From positions 620,001 to 684,000 of the forward strand of contig NZ_PYMA01000002.1 of the NCBI RefSeq assembly GCF_003026495.1: 64,000 nucleotides of DNA, in the 5' to 3' direction. Shown one piece after another: positions 17,388 to 26,161 of this stretch. How positions within the stretch are numbered: the stretch's first letter is position 1; the number at the start of each line of letters is the position of its first letter. The notes beneath the pieces were generated by a model. That model made no database searches, was not told the origin of the DNA, and saw only the letters and a program-made list of their open reading frames with translations. The position numbers were made by a program, and so were the translations under genes. This stretch comes from Photobacterium sanctipauli (lineage in GTDB: Bacteria; Pseudomonadota; Gammaproteobacteria; Enterobacterales; Vibrionaceae).

Positions 17388-18734
17388 TTACGACTCAATG
17401 GCTTCAATATCAACAATTTTCGAACGGTTCATGATCACTTTCCAGCGGCGGATCCGTACCGTATTATCTTCATCGGTTTCTCGCGTGATCAAGTTAATCA
17501 GGTGCCGCTTTTCAACCGACTCTTTGGACACTTGTCCTTCCTTCAGCAGGTATACCTTTTGTGAGCCTTTCTCCATCAATTTAGTGATGCTGCGCAAATC
17601 TAGCATGATAGATTCGCGGGTTTGCTCGTAACCAGTCAGAAACTTGGTGGGTGACATTCTGGTTGTACTCTTGTAGTGAAGGATGGTTTCTTCACGCTGA
17701 GAGACCTTATGCTTGCGAACCTTTTTTATCTCTTCATCAAGCTTTTTGAAGCTGCAATATTCCATCCACTCTAATTGCCTGCCGATGAGATGGTTGGAAT
17801 TGGTATCGAAAAACTGTTTGCGCCACTTTGGCTTGCCCTTACGAACCCAGCGCCAAAGCATGGATTTTAAATCATCTTTAAAGACTTCACGGGCAGCATA
17901 GATAAATGAAAGTACCAAGACAAAAGAAGCGGTAATATCACCCAATACGCCACGGGCCTCGATCAACATGAGAGTCACGAAGATCATCACAAAACCGGCT
18001 GCGAAGCCTGTGACAATCTTCTTGGTATTGTTACCCAGTTCCACCGTTTTTTCTTTCATGGTGACGGGATATTCGATAAGGCGGCGCAACAATCGCATCT
18101 TATTCGACATTCGAGTAGGGTCTTTCGTTGCACGGGTGGAGTTGTAACTCTTTTCCAGTCGGTGGCTAGATTCTTTTTCGCAAATCTCAAGAAGTAATGG
18201 CTTGATTTCACTATATTCATTACCGCGAGGTAGGTGAGCGACCAACTCTAACAAACGCTGTTCAGTGAACCAAGACAGATAATTGTCGACATTTTCATAG
18301 TACTTATGCAGCTTTTTATCGCTTGGGACGTTACGGCGTAGACGTTTGAGTATACGGCGAGCGAGTTGGGCGACTTCTTCTACTTCTTCGAAAGAGCGTT
18401 CTTGTTTGTCATCAAGTAACTGCTGGGTGGTTTTTTCCAACGCCAGCGCGTACTGGTAGGCATACAAACTCAAGCTTAAACGGTATTGCTCGGTAGAGAG
18501 TTTGCCGCGACTGGCCAATCGGCTATGGACCAATGGCAGGTGATTGACATCACTGTAATACGTACGCTTGCCTTGAATGGCATTATGGAAGAACTCGTCT
18601 TCTGAGATGATATTGCTGTTAAGGCCAAGTTCGCCCGGAATAAAAATATAGAGATCGAGTTGCCTGTTGGTGGTTTCCTGAATGACATGGGATATCTTGA
18701 GCTTATGCCCGTCTTTCTTTTCAACAGTGATCAC
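17388..18734 (-). CDS. Unknown two-TM protein, 448 aa
   Basis: I do not recognise this family. The ~240-residue N-terminal part is soluble, charged and mostly helical. Two adjacent hydrophobic helices follow (about 242-265 and 268-288, with VTGFAAGFVMIFVTLMLIE in the first). A basic C-terminal ~160 residues rich in Lys/Arg comes next (for example KWRKQFF, KKVRKHK). There is no signal peptide, so both ends probably face the cytoplasm with a helical hairpin in the membrane. The start codon is GTG at 18734. It is monocistronic. Codon use and frame look like a real gene. No enzyme motif is visible. Confidence 0.75.
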   Translation of the reverse strand: MITVEKKDGHKLKISHVIQETTNRQLDLYIFIPGELGLNSNIISEDEFFHNAIQGKRTYYSDVNHLPLVHSRLASRGKLSTEQYRLSLSLYAYQYALALEKTTQQLLDDKQERSFEEVEEVAQLARRILKRLRRNVPSDKKLHKYYENVDNYLSWFTEQRLLELVAHLPRGNEYSEIKPLLLEICEKESSHRLEKSYNSTRATKDPTRMSNKMRLLRRLIEYPVTMKEKTVELGNNTKKIVTGFAAGFVMIFVTLMLIEARGVLGDITASFVLVLSFIYAAREVFKDDLKSMLWRWVRKGKPKWRKQFFDTNSNHLIGRQLEWMEYCSFKKLDEEIKKVRKHKVSQREETILHYKSTTRMSPTKFLTGYEQTRESIMLDLRSITKLMEKGSQKVYLLKEGQVSKESVEKRHLINLITRETDEDNTVRIRRWKVIMNRSKIVDIEAIES

Positions 18735-18917
18735 TATACTTAATTACCTCTGAGTTTGGAGATGCACCTTGGAGACTAGTGCTAATGTCTTGATGTTGAG
18801 TTAATTTTAGATGAATTAAACTGCCATTAGCAGTGGTAATTGTTGATTGTTGCTTTGATAGGGTGAAAAGTAGACAAATAATTGAAGATAGGTTAGGTGG
18901 TCGGAAGCAACATCACG

Positions 18918-18962
18918 TATAATGCGCGGCCTAAGATAAAGCATGAATGCCTTGGCATTCAT
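18918..18962 (+). promoter_or_regulatory. cvfB promoter -10 box and leader hairpin
   Basis: A consensus TATAAT stands at 18918-18923, about 100 bases before cvfB; no good -35 box is evident. Downstream, ATGAATGCC and GGCATTCAT form a 9-bp inverted repeat at 18943-18962. A second pair, ACTGAGT / ACTCAGT, lies at 18973-18996. The leader is therefore probably structured. Confidence 0.45.
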
Positions 18963-19026
18963 CACAAATGCAACTGAGTGAGCAATAGAACTCAGTCGTT
19001 TATTTACCCAGAGAGTGTCGAAACAA

Positions 19027-19866
19027 ATGATTAAAATTGGACAATACAACACATTAGAGGTCGTCAAGCTGGTAGATTTTGGCGTATTCCTTGATGGTGG
19101 TGAAGACTTTGGCAATATCTTGCTGCCGAAAGCCTGTGTTCCGGCTGGCACTGAGCTGGGTGATGAAGTTGAAGTGTTTATTTACTTCGACTCAAACGAC
19201 GAGATCATTGCGACAACCGAGCAACCATACGCACAAGTTGGTGATTTTGCCTTGCTACGCGTGGTTGGCATTTGTGGTGTGGGTGCATTTGTTGATTGGG
19301 GCTTGAATAAAGATTTGCTGGTACCTTTCAGTGAGCAACGCCGTCGCCTTGAAGAAGGCCAGGATATCATGGTACGTGTCTACACGGATAAGGCATCGGG
19401 ACGTATTGTTGGCTCAACCAAGTTCAACCGCTTCTTGGACAAAACCCCTGCGAAATACAAAGTTGGTCAGGAAGTTCAAGTACAGGTTGCTGAAGTGACA
19501 GACCTTGGTTACAAGGCGGTGATTGAAGGTGAGCATTGGGGCCTGATTTTCAAAACCGAGTCGTTTGGTAAGCTATTCCCAGGCAAGAAGCTGAAAGCGT
19601 ACATTAAAGAAATTCGCCCAGACGGTAAAATTAACCTGTCACTGCAAAAAGCGGGTCGTGCCAAGGTTGATGATCTTGCAGATAAGATCCTAACCACGCT
19701 TGAGCGTAAAGGTGGTTTTCTACCGCTGAGCGACAAGTCGACTCCGGAAGCGATTTTCAAAGAATTTCGCACCAGCAAGGCAACCTTTAAGAAAACCATT
19801 GGTGGCCTGTACAAAAAAGGCATCATTGTTATTGAACGCGAAGGCATTCGCTTGAATGATAACTAA
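19027..19866 (+). CDS. cvfB: CvfB-family S1 RNA-binding protein
   Basis: CvfB/YitL proteins are cytosolic RNA-binding factors with tandem S1 domains and a C-terminal winged helix; in staphylococci CvfB affects virulence gene expression. Here S1-like segments span about 1-65, 66-140 and 145-215 (LVDFGVFLDGG, GICGVGAFVDWG, TDLGYKAVIEG). A winged-helix end with FKEFRTSKATFKKTIGGLYK completes the family layout at 279 aa. The start is taken as the ATG at 19027 (MIKIGQYN); a GTG at 19015 could add four residues. It is a single gene with its own promoter candidate and terminator. Confidence 0.88.
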   Translation: MIKIGQYNTLEVVKLVDFGVFLDGGEDFGNILLPKACVPAGTELGDEVEVFIYFDSNDEIIATTEQPYAQVGDFALLRVVGICGVGAFVDWGLNKDLLVPFSEQRRRLEEGQDIMVRVYTDKASGRIVGSTKFNRFLDKTPAKYKVGQEVQVQVAEVTDLGYKAVIEGEHWGLIFKTESFGKLFPGKKLKAYIKEIRPDGKINLSLQKAGRAKVDDLADKILTTLERKGGFLPLSDKSTPEAIFKEFRTSKATFKKTIGGLYKKGIIVIEREGIRLNDN

Positions 19867-19889
19867 TTAAGCGTTGCTTTGATTGAATG

Positions 19890-19917
19890 AAAGCCGACAT
19901 TTTTGTCGGCTTTTTTA
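19890..19917 (+). terminator. Intrinsic terminator of cvfB
   Basis: The stem AAAGCCGAC / GTCGGCTTT is followed by a six-T run, about 24 bases after the stop codon. Confidence 0.92.
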
Positions 19918-20099
19918 ATGGGTCTATTTAAGCTAATACTGAGATCTGCCGCAGATTCTTTTCATTAAAAAACGTTCTTTCATATTGGCTTGTGAACTAT
20001 TTCCATAGAAACATTTTTGCTTAAAAAAGCGCTGTCGAACTTTTGCTAGAGTGGGCACAAATTTTTGTTGTACTAAGCAGGTAGGCGCAGGTGTTTAAG

Positions 20100-20636
20100 A
20101 TGAAAATGTTACTGGTTTCACTTTTTTCGTTGCTGGTGGTTGGTTGTGCTACAACCTCAAACCAGTCGATTGGAAAGGCTTCACAAAAAAACGTCGATAA
20201 TTTTCTTGCTGATAACATGAAAGCGGCAAAGTCCATCATTTCCCCCCTAGAGGGAACGGTCGACAAGAAAGGTGATCAAGTGATTATCACGCTAAAAGGT
20301 GACCGTAGCTTTTCTCATGACAGTGCCGATATCCGACCTGAAAGTCGCCAGTTACTCAAACAGCTTGCCTCTATGATTATCAGCCATCCGGAGTCACGAA
20401 TCTTCATTGCTGGACATACTGATAGTATTGGCTCTGAGGAATATAACCGTGAATTGTCAACGAGGCGTGCTCAGTCAGTCTCGGACTTACTTGCAAAAAA
20501 TGGCGTAAGCGAAACGCGCCTTGGGGGATATGGTTTTGGTGAAACCATGCCGATTGCGGATAACAGTGAATCGCTTGGGCGTCAGGCCAATCGGCGTATC
20601 GAGGTGAGGGTAACCCCAAGGTTTGACTTGCTCTGA
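20100..20636 (+). CDS. OmpA-domain outer-membrane lipoprotein
   Basis: A short lipoprotein signal with lipobox LVVGC (Cys16 when counting from the ATG at 20100) should be lipidated and anchored in the outer membrane. The C-terminal half is an OmpA-like peptidoglycan-binding domain: IFIAGHTDSIGSEEYN, LSTRRAQSV, YGFGE and GRQANRRIEV carry the Asp/Arg that hold diaminopimelate. The product (178 aa) would tie the outer membrane to the wall. An in-frame GTG at 20091 is an alternative start. The gene is not in a tol-pal cluster, and the tail after the domain is short, so it is a Pal-like paralogue rather than Pal itself. Confidence 0.88.
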   Translation: MKMLLVSLFSLLVVGCATTSNQSIGKASQKNVDNFLADNMKAAKSIISPLEGTVDKKGDQVIITLKGDRSFSHDSADIRPESRQLLKQLASMIISHPESRIFIAGHTDSIGSEEYNRELSTRRAQSVSDLLAKNGVSETRLGGYGFGETMPIADNSESLGRQANRRIEVRVTPRFDLL

Positions 20637-20665
20637 ATCCGTGTTGCTTAATTATGCTGAAAAAG

Positions 20666-20689
20666 AGAAGGAGGCCAATGCCTCCTTCT
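20666..20689. terminator. Terminator between convergent lipoprotein and nuclease genes
   Basis: The stem AGAAGGAGGC / GCCTCCTTCT has a 4-base loop. On the minus strand it is followed by a T-rich run, suiting the nuclease gene; it also lies just after the plus-strand lipoprotein gene. Confidence 0.8.
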
Positions 20690-20724
20690 AATTTGATCAC
20701 GCTTAACGTGTATTTAGTGGCCCA

Positions 20725-23700
20725 TTAGTTCTTTCTACGGCGCAAGAAGCCAAGACCTAGCAGTGATAGCAAGCCATAAAGCCCGAAAGCACCGCCGCTA
20801 CCATCGTGTGGCGGGATAATGATATCCGCATCCAGTGAGTCACGCTTAACAACTTCAACATCCATCACGACTGTCGCGTCATCAAGGTTTTCAGTACCCG
20901 ATTTTGATTGCTGTGGACGTTCAAGGGTCATTGTGACGGTATAGTTTCTTGGTTCAACACCGCTGATATCAAACAATACCGTTTGCTTGCCATCTTCCGT
21001 CAACTCTACTCGTGGCAGAATGACTGACTCAAAATTATCAGGTTGCGGAGAGAAAGCAATCGACGCAATATCACCAGCTTTTGCTTCAATATCAATTGGG
21101 TAACCCACTTCCATTCGGCCACTCTTCGTTGCTAGGAGCACGCGCTCGCCAGCATCGGTTTCACCATAACGGTAGCCAAGCGCGATAAGTGCCGAGTCGT
21201 GGTCTGAAGAACGGAATGGGTCCTCATTGTATAGGGTTTGGTTATCACCTTTATACCCTGTTTTGTAATCAAACAATGATGACTCGGCGGCATTGATATG
21301 CCAGTCAGTGGCATCTAGCAGTTTACCTTTTAATGAAGGGGTAATTAGCACATGATCAAGCGAGCCGATTTCGTCATTGAACGAGTAGCTCCAGCTTGGT
21401 TGCCCTTTCTCTGCATCTTTCAGGCTGACACTATTGATGAAGCCGAAAGACTCGGTGACTTCGATACCATGTTTACCGCCTTCACCAAATTGCGGTGTAT
21501 CGCCAATATAGGTATCACGTGCAGTACGAATTGTTTTGCCTTCCGGTAGTTCAGGGATAGTGGTCAGTACCAGCATAGGATCTTCATTCGCATAGGAGTT
21601 CATATCACCCATAACGACCTGATCACCACCAATGCGAGCCATTTTCTTACCCAGCTGGTGGGCAGCCGAGACACGGAAGTGCTCGCAAGAGCCCTGGAAG
21701 TCCTCATCTTTTACGTCATCACGACTCGGGTCGAAGTCTTCCCATGTTTCCCAACCTTGCCAGTCTTCCCAACATGTCGAGCCCTTAGACTTGAAGTGGT
21801 TTACCGCAACGGTTAGTTTCTTACCGGTATTTTGTACCAAGAAAGTGGCAGCAACAGTATCACGCTGGTAATTCTTACCGTTTTCACGCACTTCGTCTTT
21901 ATCATCTAGGATAGGGGCGCCGTTTTCATCGGTGATGGCTGGTGCTTGCTGGCGAGGCATCTGGATGATTTGGGTTGATTCAATGTTAACCTTGCTCGGG
22001 CGGTATAGAAGGCCTGATGTAATAGCATCAGTGCCCACGCTATCTTCTTCGTCAAGGAACGTGTCGCCGTTAGAGTCGAAACCAACAAAAACATATTTGT
22101 TATGAACGGATTTTGGGTGATCTCGGTCATCATAGTTTTCATAGGTATAGTTAGCGTTGACTTCATTGACTAACTGGCTAATCGCACTGAAATCGCCGAA
22201 GCCGTTATTTTCGATTTCCATCAAGCCGATAATATCGGCATCCAAGCCATAAATGGCTTTTACGAGTTTTGCTTGCTGCTGTTGGAATTCGATCTCACTT
22301 TCTGCGCCACGGTTATCGCCGAACTTGTTTGGTGAACCGCCGTATGGCGAGTTGAAGTAGTTTAATACGTTTTGCGTCGCGATACGGATACCGAACTGAT
22401 CGTAATCCGGAGTATCGTTCAGCTCAGGCGCATCGGTACGATCGGTGTTGTGGATGACATTACTATCGTTGATTTCGTTGCTTGGCACTAAACGGAAGTC
22501 GCCAAACGAGAAGTATAGGTGGCCTTCAAGGTTGATGATGGTGTCGTTGATGCGGATATAGTTTTCCTGTGCATCTGTTAAGAAGTCAGGGTAATACGGG
22601 ATCTCACCATTGGGTGCTTTCTTGTCGGTATCAACATACAAGCGATAGTCGTTGTTTTGCCATGATTGCTGCTTTGATTCGTAACTGCCAGCAATATGCT
22701 CTTGGTTTGGCTGCATGTTCGGGCGCTTGTATGCCAGTACCATATTATTACGGTAACTATCGAAGTCGAAGCTGAAGCTGCGGGAGACGCGCATGTTTTG
22801 ATCGCCTTCCACGTTGTCATCCATGTTTTCAACAAGGCGTACCAGCATGCCTTCGTGGCGCTCTAACGTTTTTTGGAATTTATCGCCATCTTCTGTAATA
22901 CGGGTTAGATCGATAGCGTCGGGTACCTCTGCATCCGCATTGACGGTTTCCCACTCATCGTCGGTCGCCAGTACCTTGGTCATGCCGTAATCTTCTTTGA
23001 TGAAGCCACGAACACACACCTTTTGGCCGATTAACTCTTCACTAACGCCTTTACCTGCTTCAACAAACACCCCAACCGATGCTAAACCGTGGCTTTCATC
23101 ACTTGGGTCGCTCTGCAAGTAGAAGCCTTTATCAAGGCTGCTCATCACGCCAGTGACAATACCCGTTACAAGGTACTCTTTGTCGCTAATAAAGCCGTCT
23201 TCGATAAGTGGTGAGCTGTAGCCTGTGCCCTGTACTTCAGAGATAAGCTTCCTTTCTAGATTTCCTTCGGCATCAGTACATGGCATTGGAGCGCCTAGGC
23301 GTTCGGCAAGGGTTGGATCCCCCAAGCCGTCGAAGGTGTTTTTAGGCTCTTCTAACCAATCGTTTACGTTGAAATCAGTTGACGGTGTAGCTGAATCAGC
23401 CAGTCGTCGAAAAGTTTTGTCTTCTCCCCAATCTGCACCAGCCTCACCAATAAGATCATAAACTTGGGTATGGTCATCACTGTCGGCAATAAATACTGAA
23501 TCATCGCCGTTGAAGTTCATTGAATTATATCTTTGGTCTGAAAAGTCACTTGCAATAACGTAATGGGATGTATTGGCATGAACAGTGTTAATCAATTCGT
23601 CACTGGCATCTGGATGGTAGATGACAGCAACATCCCCAGCAGGCACAGTTAAGCCGTTTAATACATTTTCTCCAGCTTCAGTAAAGATGATGTTATTGTG

Positions 23701-23898
23701 CGAGCCACTCGAATAATAAAGCGCATGGTCGCCATTAAAGGTGAAATCAGAATTACCTAGGTTCATGACCTCAATAGCCCGGTTATCAGAGGTACCCTCA
23801 ACATCTTCCGAGATAATAATGTCGTTAATACCCGCGAGCGCAGGCGCGGCGAGTGCCACTGAGACTGCGGCCGATAATACGGTGATTTTGTTATTCAT
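20725..23898 (-). CDS. ExeM/NucH-family extracellular nuclease with GlyGly-CTERM anchor
   Basis: This secreted DNase resembles V. cholerae Xds, which degrades extracellular DNA and biofilm DNA. After a signal peptide (cut near ALA at 22), residues about 23-140 look like a lamin-tail-like domain and about 215-330 like an OB-fold. The endonuclease/exonuclease/phosphatase core spans about 500-890 with ATQNVLNYF, GLMEIENNG, VNHFKSKG, GDMNSY, SLDHVLI and SSDHDS. The C-terminus (GSGGAFGLYG, hydrophobic helix, RRRK) is a GlyGly-CTERM signal, processed by rhombosortase in other bacteria. It starts 39 bases after the porin gene and probably shares its transcript. Confidence 0.92.
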   Translation of the reverse strand: MNNKITVLSAAVSVALAAPALAGINDIIISEDVEGTSDNRAIEVMNLGNSDFTFNGDHALYYSSGSHNNIIFTEAGENVLNGLTVPAGDVAVIYHPDASDELINTVHANTSHYVIASDFSDQRYNSMNFNGDDSVFIADSDDHTQVYDLIGEAGADWGEDKTFRRLADSATPSTDFNVNDWLEEPKNTFDGLGDPTLAERLGAPMPCTDAEGNLERKLISEVQGTGYSSPLIEDGFISDKEYLVTGIVTGVMSSLDKGFYLQSDPSDESHGLASVGVFVEAGKGVSEELIGQKVCVRGFIKEDYGMTKVLATDDEWETVNADAEVPDAIDLTRITEDGDKFQKTLERHEGMLVRLVENMDDNVEGDQNMRVSRSFSFDFDSYRNNMVLAYKRPNMQPNQEHIAGSYESKQQSWQNNDYRLYVDTDKKAPNGEIPYYPDFLTDAQENYIRINDTIINLEGHLYFSFGDFRLVPSNEINDSNVIHNTDRTDAPELNDTPDYDQFGIRIATQNVLNYFNSPYGGSPNKFGDNRGAESEIEFQQQQAKLVKAIYGLDADIIGLMEIENNGFGDFSAISQLVNEVNANYTYENYDDRDHPKSVHNKYVFVGFDSNGDTFLDEEDSVGTDAITSGLLYRPSKVNIESTQIIQMPRQQAPAITDENGAPILDDKDEVRENGKNYQRDTVAATFLVQNTGKKLTVAVNHFKSKGSTCWEDWQGWETWEDFDPSRDDVKDEDFQGSCEHFRVSAAHQLGKKMARIGGDQVVMGDMNSYANEDPMLVLTTIPELPEGKTIRTARDTYIGDTPQFGEGGKHGIEVTESFGFINSVSLKDAEKGQPSWSYSFNDEIGSLDHVLITPSLKGKLLDATDWHINAAESSLFDYKTGYKGDNQTLYNEDPFRSSDHDSALIALGYRYGETDAGERVLLATKSGRMEVGYPIDIEAKAGDIASIAFSPQPDNFESVILPRVELTEDGKQTVLFDISGVEPRNYTVTMTLERPQQSKSGTENLDDATVVMDVEVVKRDSLDADIIIPPHDGSGGAFGLYGLLSLLGLGFLRRRKN

Positions 23899-23937
23899 TG
23901 CTAAATCCTATTATTTATTCTTGTTCTATTTGGCGTT

Positions 23938-25023
23938 TTAGAAGTACACGCGAGCGTAGGCATAGACGTTTTGGGCGGCTTCACCCACATTGCCTTCAAC
24001 GGCAATAATGGATGATTGGGTCGGCATAAAGTTCACGCCCATTGTGGCCCAGGTACGGCTGCGTCCCCAGCGGTCTTCAACTTCATCCCAAAACTCGCTA
24101 TTTCTGTCCCATTTTTCGTAGGCTTCGTAGTTCATTGAGCCAACCAACTGCCAGCGCTGTGATATATCGTATTTTGCCGAGATCAGGGCACCTTCATTAG
24201 TTAGGGTCTGGTAGTCGTTAAATCGGTACTTTTCGTCTTCGGGATCAGTGATATCAATGGCTACTTTGTTTTGCGCAATGTCTTCTTTCTCTATGAAGCC
24301 ATTGAAACCCAGGGTGAGGTCTTGTGTAACGGAGTAGCGCATGGCTAAACCAACCAAACGCTGTTCGCCATACTTAGATTCGCCAGCAGATCCCCCGCGG
24401 CCTTCAAGACCCAGTACGATTGAGAAGGTTTTACCGAAGTACCCAGCATAGCCGTTGACTATGTTGCCTTGCAGTTCACCTGAACTTGACTCACCATCGT
24501 AGCTATAGGAGATACCAACTTTAATGTCGTATGGGTAACGCCCCTCGTATTTGACGGTAGCGTCTTGGTCGCCGGCTTCACCGGTTTCGACTGTGGTATC
24601 GAAGGTGAAATCACCGTATTTGTCGTAGTCATCAAAGGCGGTATCCGTTAAGCCAGCTTCGATATAGTGGTAGTTGTTGAGCTCGTAACCGACATAAACT
24701 TTATCGATGGTGGTAACCATATCACCTGAGCCGCCTTTCCAATTTTCACGCTCAAGGTCAAATTCAAGGCGGTAATGTAAATCGCCGTTGAGGCCCTTTA
24801 TTCCCAAGGTACCGTAGGAATCATCGATATAAGTTTTGTCGGTATAAAATTCGTCAGATTTGTATTCGGCCCCAAAATAACCACCGATACCGACTTCGCC
24901 ATACAGGTCGATATAATCGCCATTATCATGTTTATATATCGAAACAGCGTGCACAGAAGGTGCAATGAGCAAAGAAGATAAAACAGTCGCCACTACTGTT
25001 TTATTATGGGGGGTTATATTCAT
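23938..25023 (-). CDS. Gram-negative porin-like outer-membrane beta-barrel
   Basis: A signal peptide (cut near SVHA) is followed by YIDLYGEVGIGGYFG and repeated amphipathic strands with aromatic girdles. The chain ends in a terminal Phe (YAYARVYF), the BAM recognition signature of outer-membrane barrels. At 361 aa it matches 16-strand general porins of Vibrionaceae. The ATG at 25023 is preferred because a GGA sits 8 bases upstream; an ATG at 25035 is possible. It is the first gene of a likely two-gene unit with the extracellular nuclease, which suggests uptake of breakdown products, though that is inference. Confidence 0.85.
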   Translation of the reverse strand: MNITPHNKTVVATVLSSLLIAPSVHAVSIYKHDNGDYIDLYGEVGIGGYFGAEYKSDEFYTDKTYIDDSYGTLGIKGLNGDLHYRLEFDLERENWKGGSGDMVTTIDKVYVGYELNNYHYIEAGLTDTAFDDYDKYGDFTFDTTVETGEAGDQDATVKYEGRYPYDIKVGISYSYDGESSSGELQGNIVNGYAGYFGKTFSIVLGLEGRGGSAGESKYGEQRLVGLAMRYSVTQDLTLGFNGFIEKEDIAQNKVAIDITDPEDEKYRFNDYQTLTNEGALISAKYDISQRWQLVGSMNYEAYEKWDRNSEFWDEVEDRWGRSRTWATMGVNFMPTQSSIIAVEGNVGEAAQNVYAYARVYF

Positions 25024-25274
25024 AACGTAATCCATACGTGAGTTTAATAACAAGTTTGTTTTATTTTGTGTTTATTCTCACATTCATGGTTAAAGCTAAG
25101 CAAAGAATAGCTTTATTTTTGAGATGTTTATCAATTTGAAGAGGGAGGTGAGTTAAATTATGTGATCTTGTAAACACTCTGTGTGTTACTTTGGGAACAT
25201 TTTCATTTGTTGCGAGGAGCCTGAAACAAGAATTAGCTCGTCAGACAGATATAGGAGGAGGTGTTGGTAAAAGA

Positions 25275-26045
25275 CTAGAGGGCGTAAGTGCTTTCTAGAT
25301 AACAAAGAATGGCTTCTGACTCAAACATTGCTGCTTTGGTATTTGGGTCCATTAAGTAGGGCACTTGAACATTACCGTATTGCTGGTAAAACTCATCTCG
25401 CTTGGTATTTGGCAGCGGTTGGTAGGGTTTTAACGTCCAACGCATTTTTGCAGGGCCCATATCCGCTATTTGCTGTTTACCGATGTTGATCAAGATATAG
25501 GTCAGTTCGAGTTCACAGAGTTTTTCGCGTACTGGTCGTGCGTATGGGCTTGATTCAAAGCTGTAGAGGATAAGTGGTAAGTCTGCTTGGCGAGATTTTC
25601 TTGCTTTTGTTCCTGCGCCTAAACGGATACAGGATGCCAATTTCGATGTCACGCCATCTTTCAAGGCTGAAAATTGGTTGCTTGAAAGCAGCTTATTTGG
25701 CTGCCGGCTCGCTTGGTAATGTTTAAACAGATGGTGGCAAATTGCTTTAGAGCCACTGCAGACGACTTGATGATTGTTATCAACGAAGATGGGCAGTTGA
25801 CGAAGGTTAAACTGCTTCTGTAATTGTTCGAGGTTTTTTCCGCCTACAGGGCAAGGTGTGATGATGACATCAAGATTGAGCTCCGTTAAGACTTCTCGAA
25901 CCAGCCTGCAATCGCTATCACCTTCACGGTCAAATAGAATTAAGGTATCTTCTGGTTGGTTAACTGTTTTACTGGCAACAGTGCCACGCCAAAAACGGTA
26001 GGTTGAGGCAAGCAAAGAAGTCGAAATATTAAAAATATGATTCAT
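25275..26045 (-). CDS. Protein with two tandem GST N-terminal (thioredoxin-fold) domains
   Basis: Two copies of the glutathione S-transferase N-terminal fold lie in tandem, about residues 34-112 (LILFDREGDSDCRLVREVL, QLPIFVDNN, CSGSKAICHHL) and about 157-254 (LILYSFESSPYARPVREKL, QVPYLMDPN, FESEAILCYLE). Both keep the cis-Pro loop and the Glu/Ser-x-Ala glutathione-binding turn. There is no all-helical GST C-terminal domain. The first active-site region keeps one Cys (DCRLV), while the second has Ser-Pro-Tyr. It could reduce or bind glutathione conjugates in the cytosol; activity is not predictable. It is monocistronic. Confidence 0.8.
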   Translation of the reverse strand: MNHIFNISTSLLASTYRFWRGTVASKTVNQPEDTLILFDREGDSDCRLVREVLTELNLDVIITPCPVGGKNLEQLQKQFNLRQLPIFVDNNHQVVCSGSKAICHHLFKHYQASRQPNKLLSSNQFSALKDGVTSKLASCIRLGAGTKARKSRQADLPLILYSFESSPYARPVREKLCELELTYILINIGKQQIADMGPAKMRWTLKPYQPLPNTKRDEFYQQYGNVQVPYLMDPNTKAAMFESEAILCYLESTYAL

Positions 26046-26161
26046 TACTCTACCTACATCCTTGTGGTGGATAAATTCAAATGACTCATACCAATTTAAT
26101 ATGAAATAGCGTGGCTTTGCTATGCAAATAGTTTAATTAAGTGATCGTTGTAATGGTTTGT

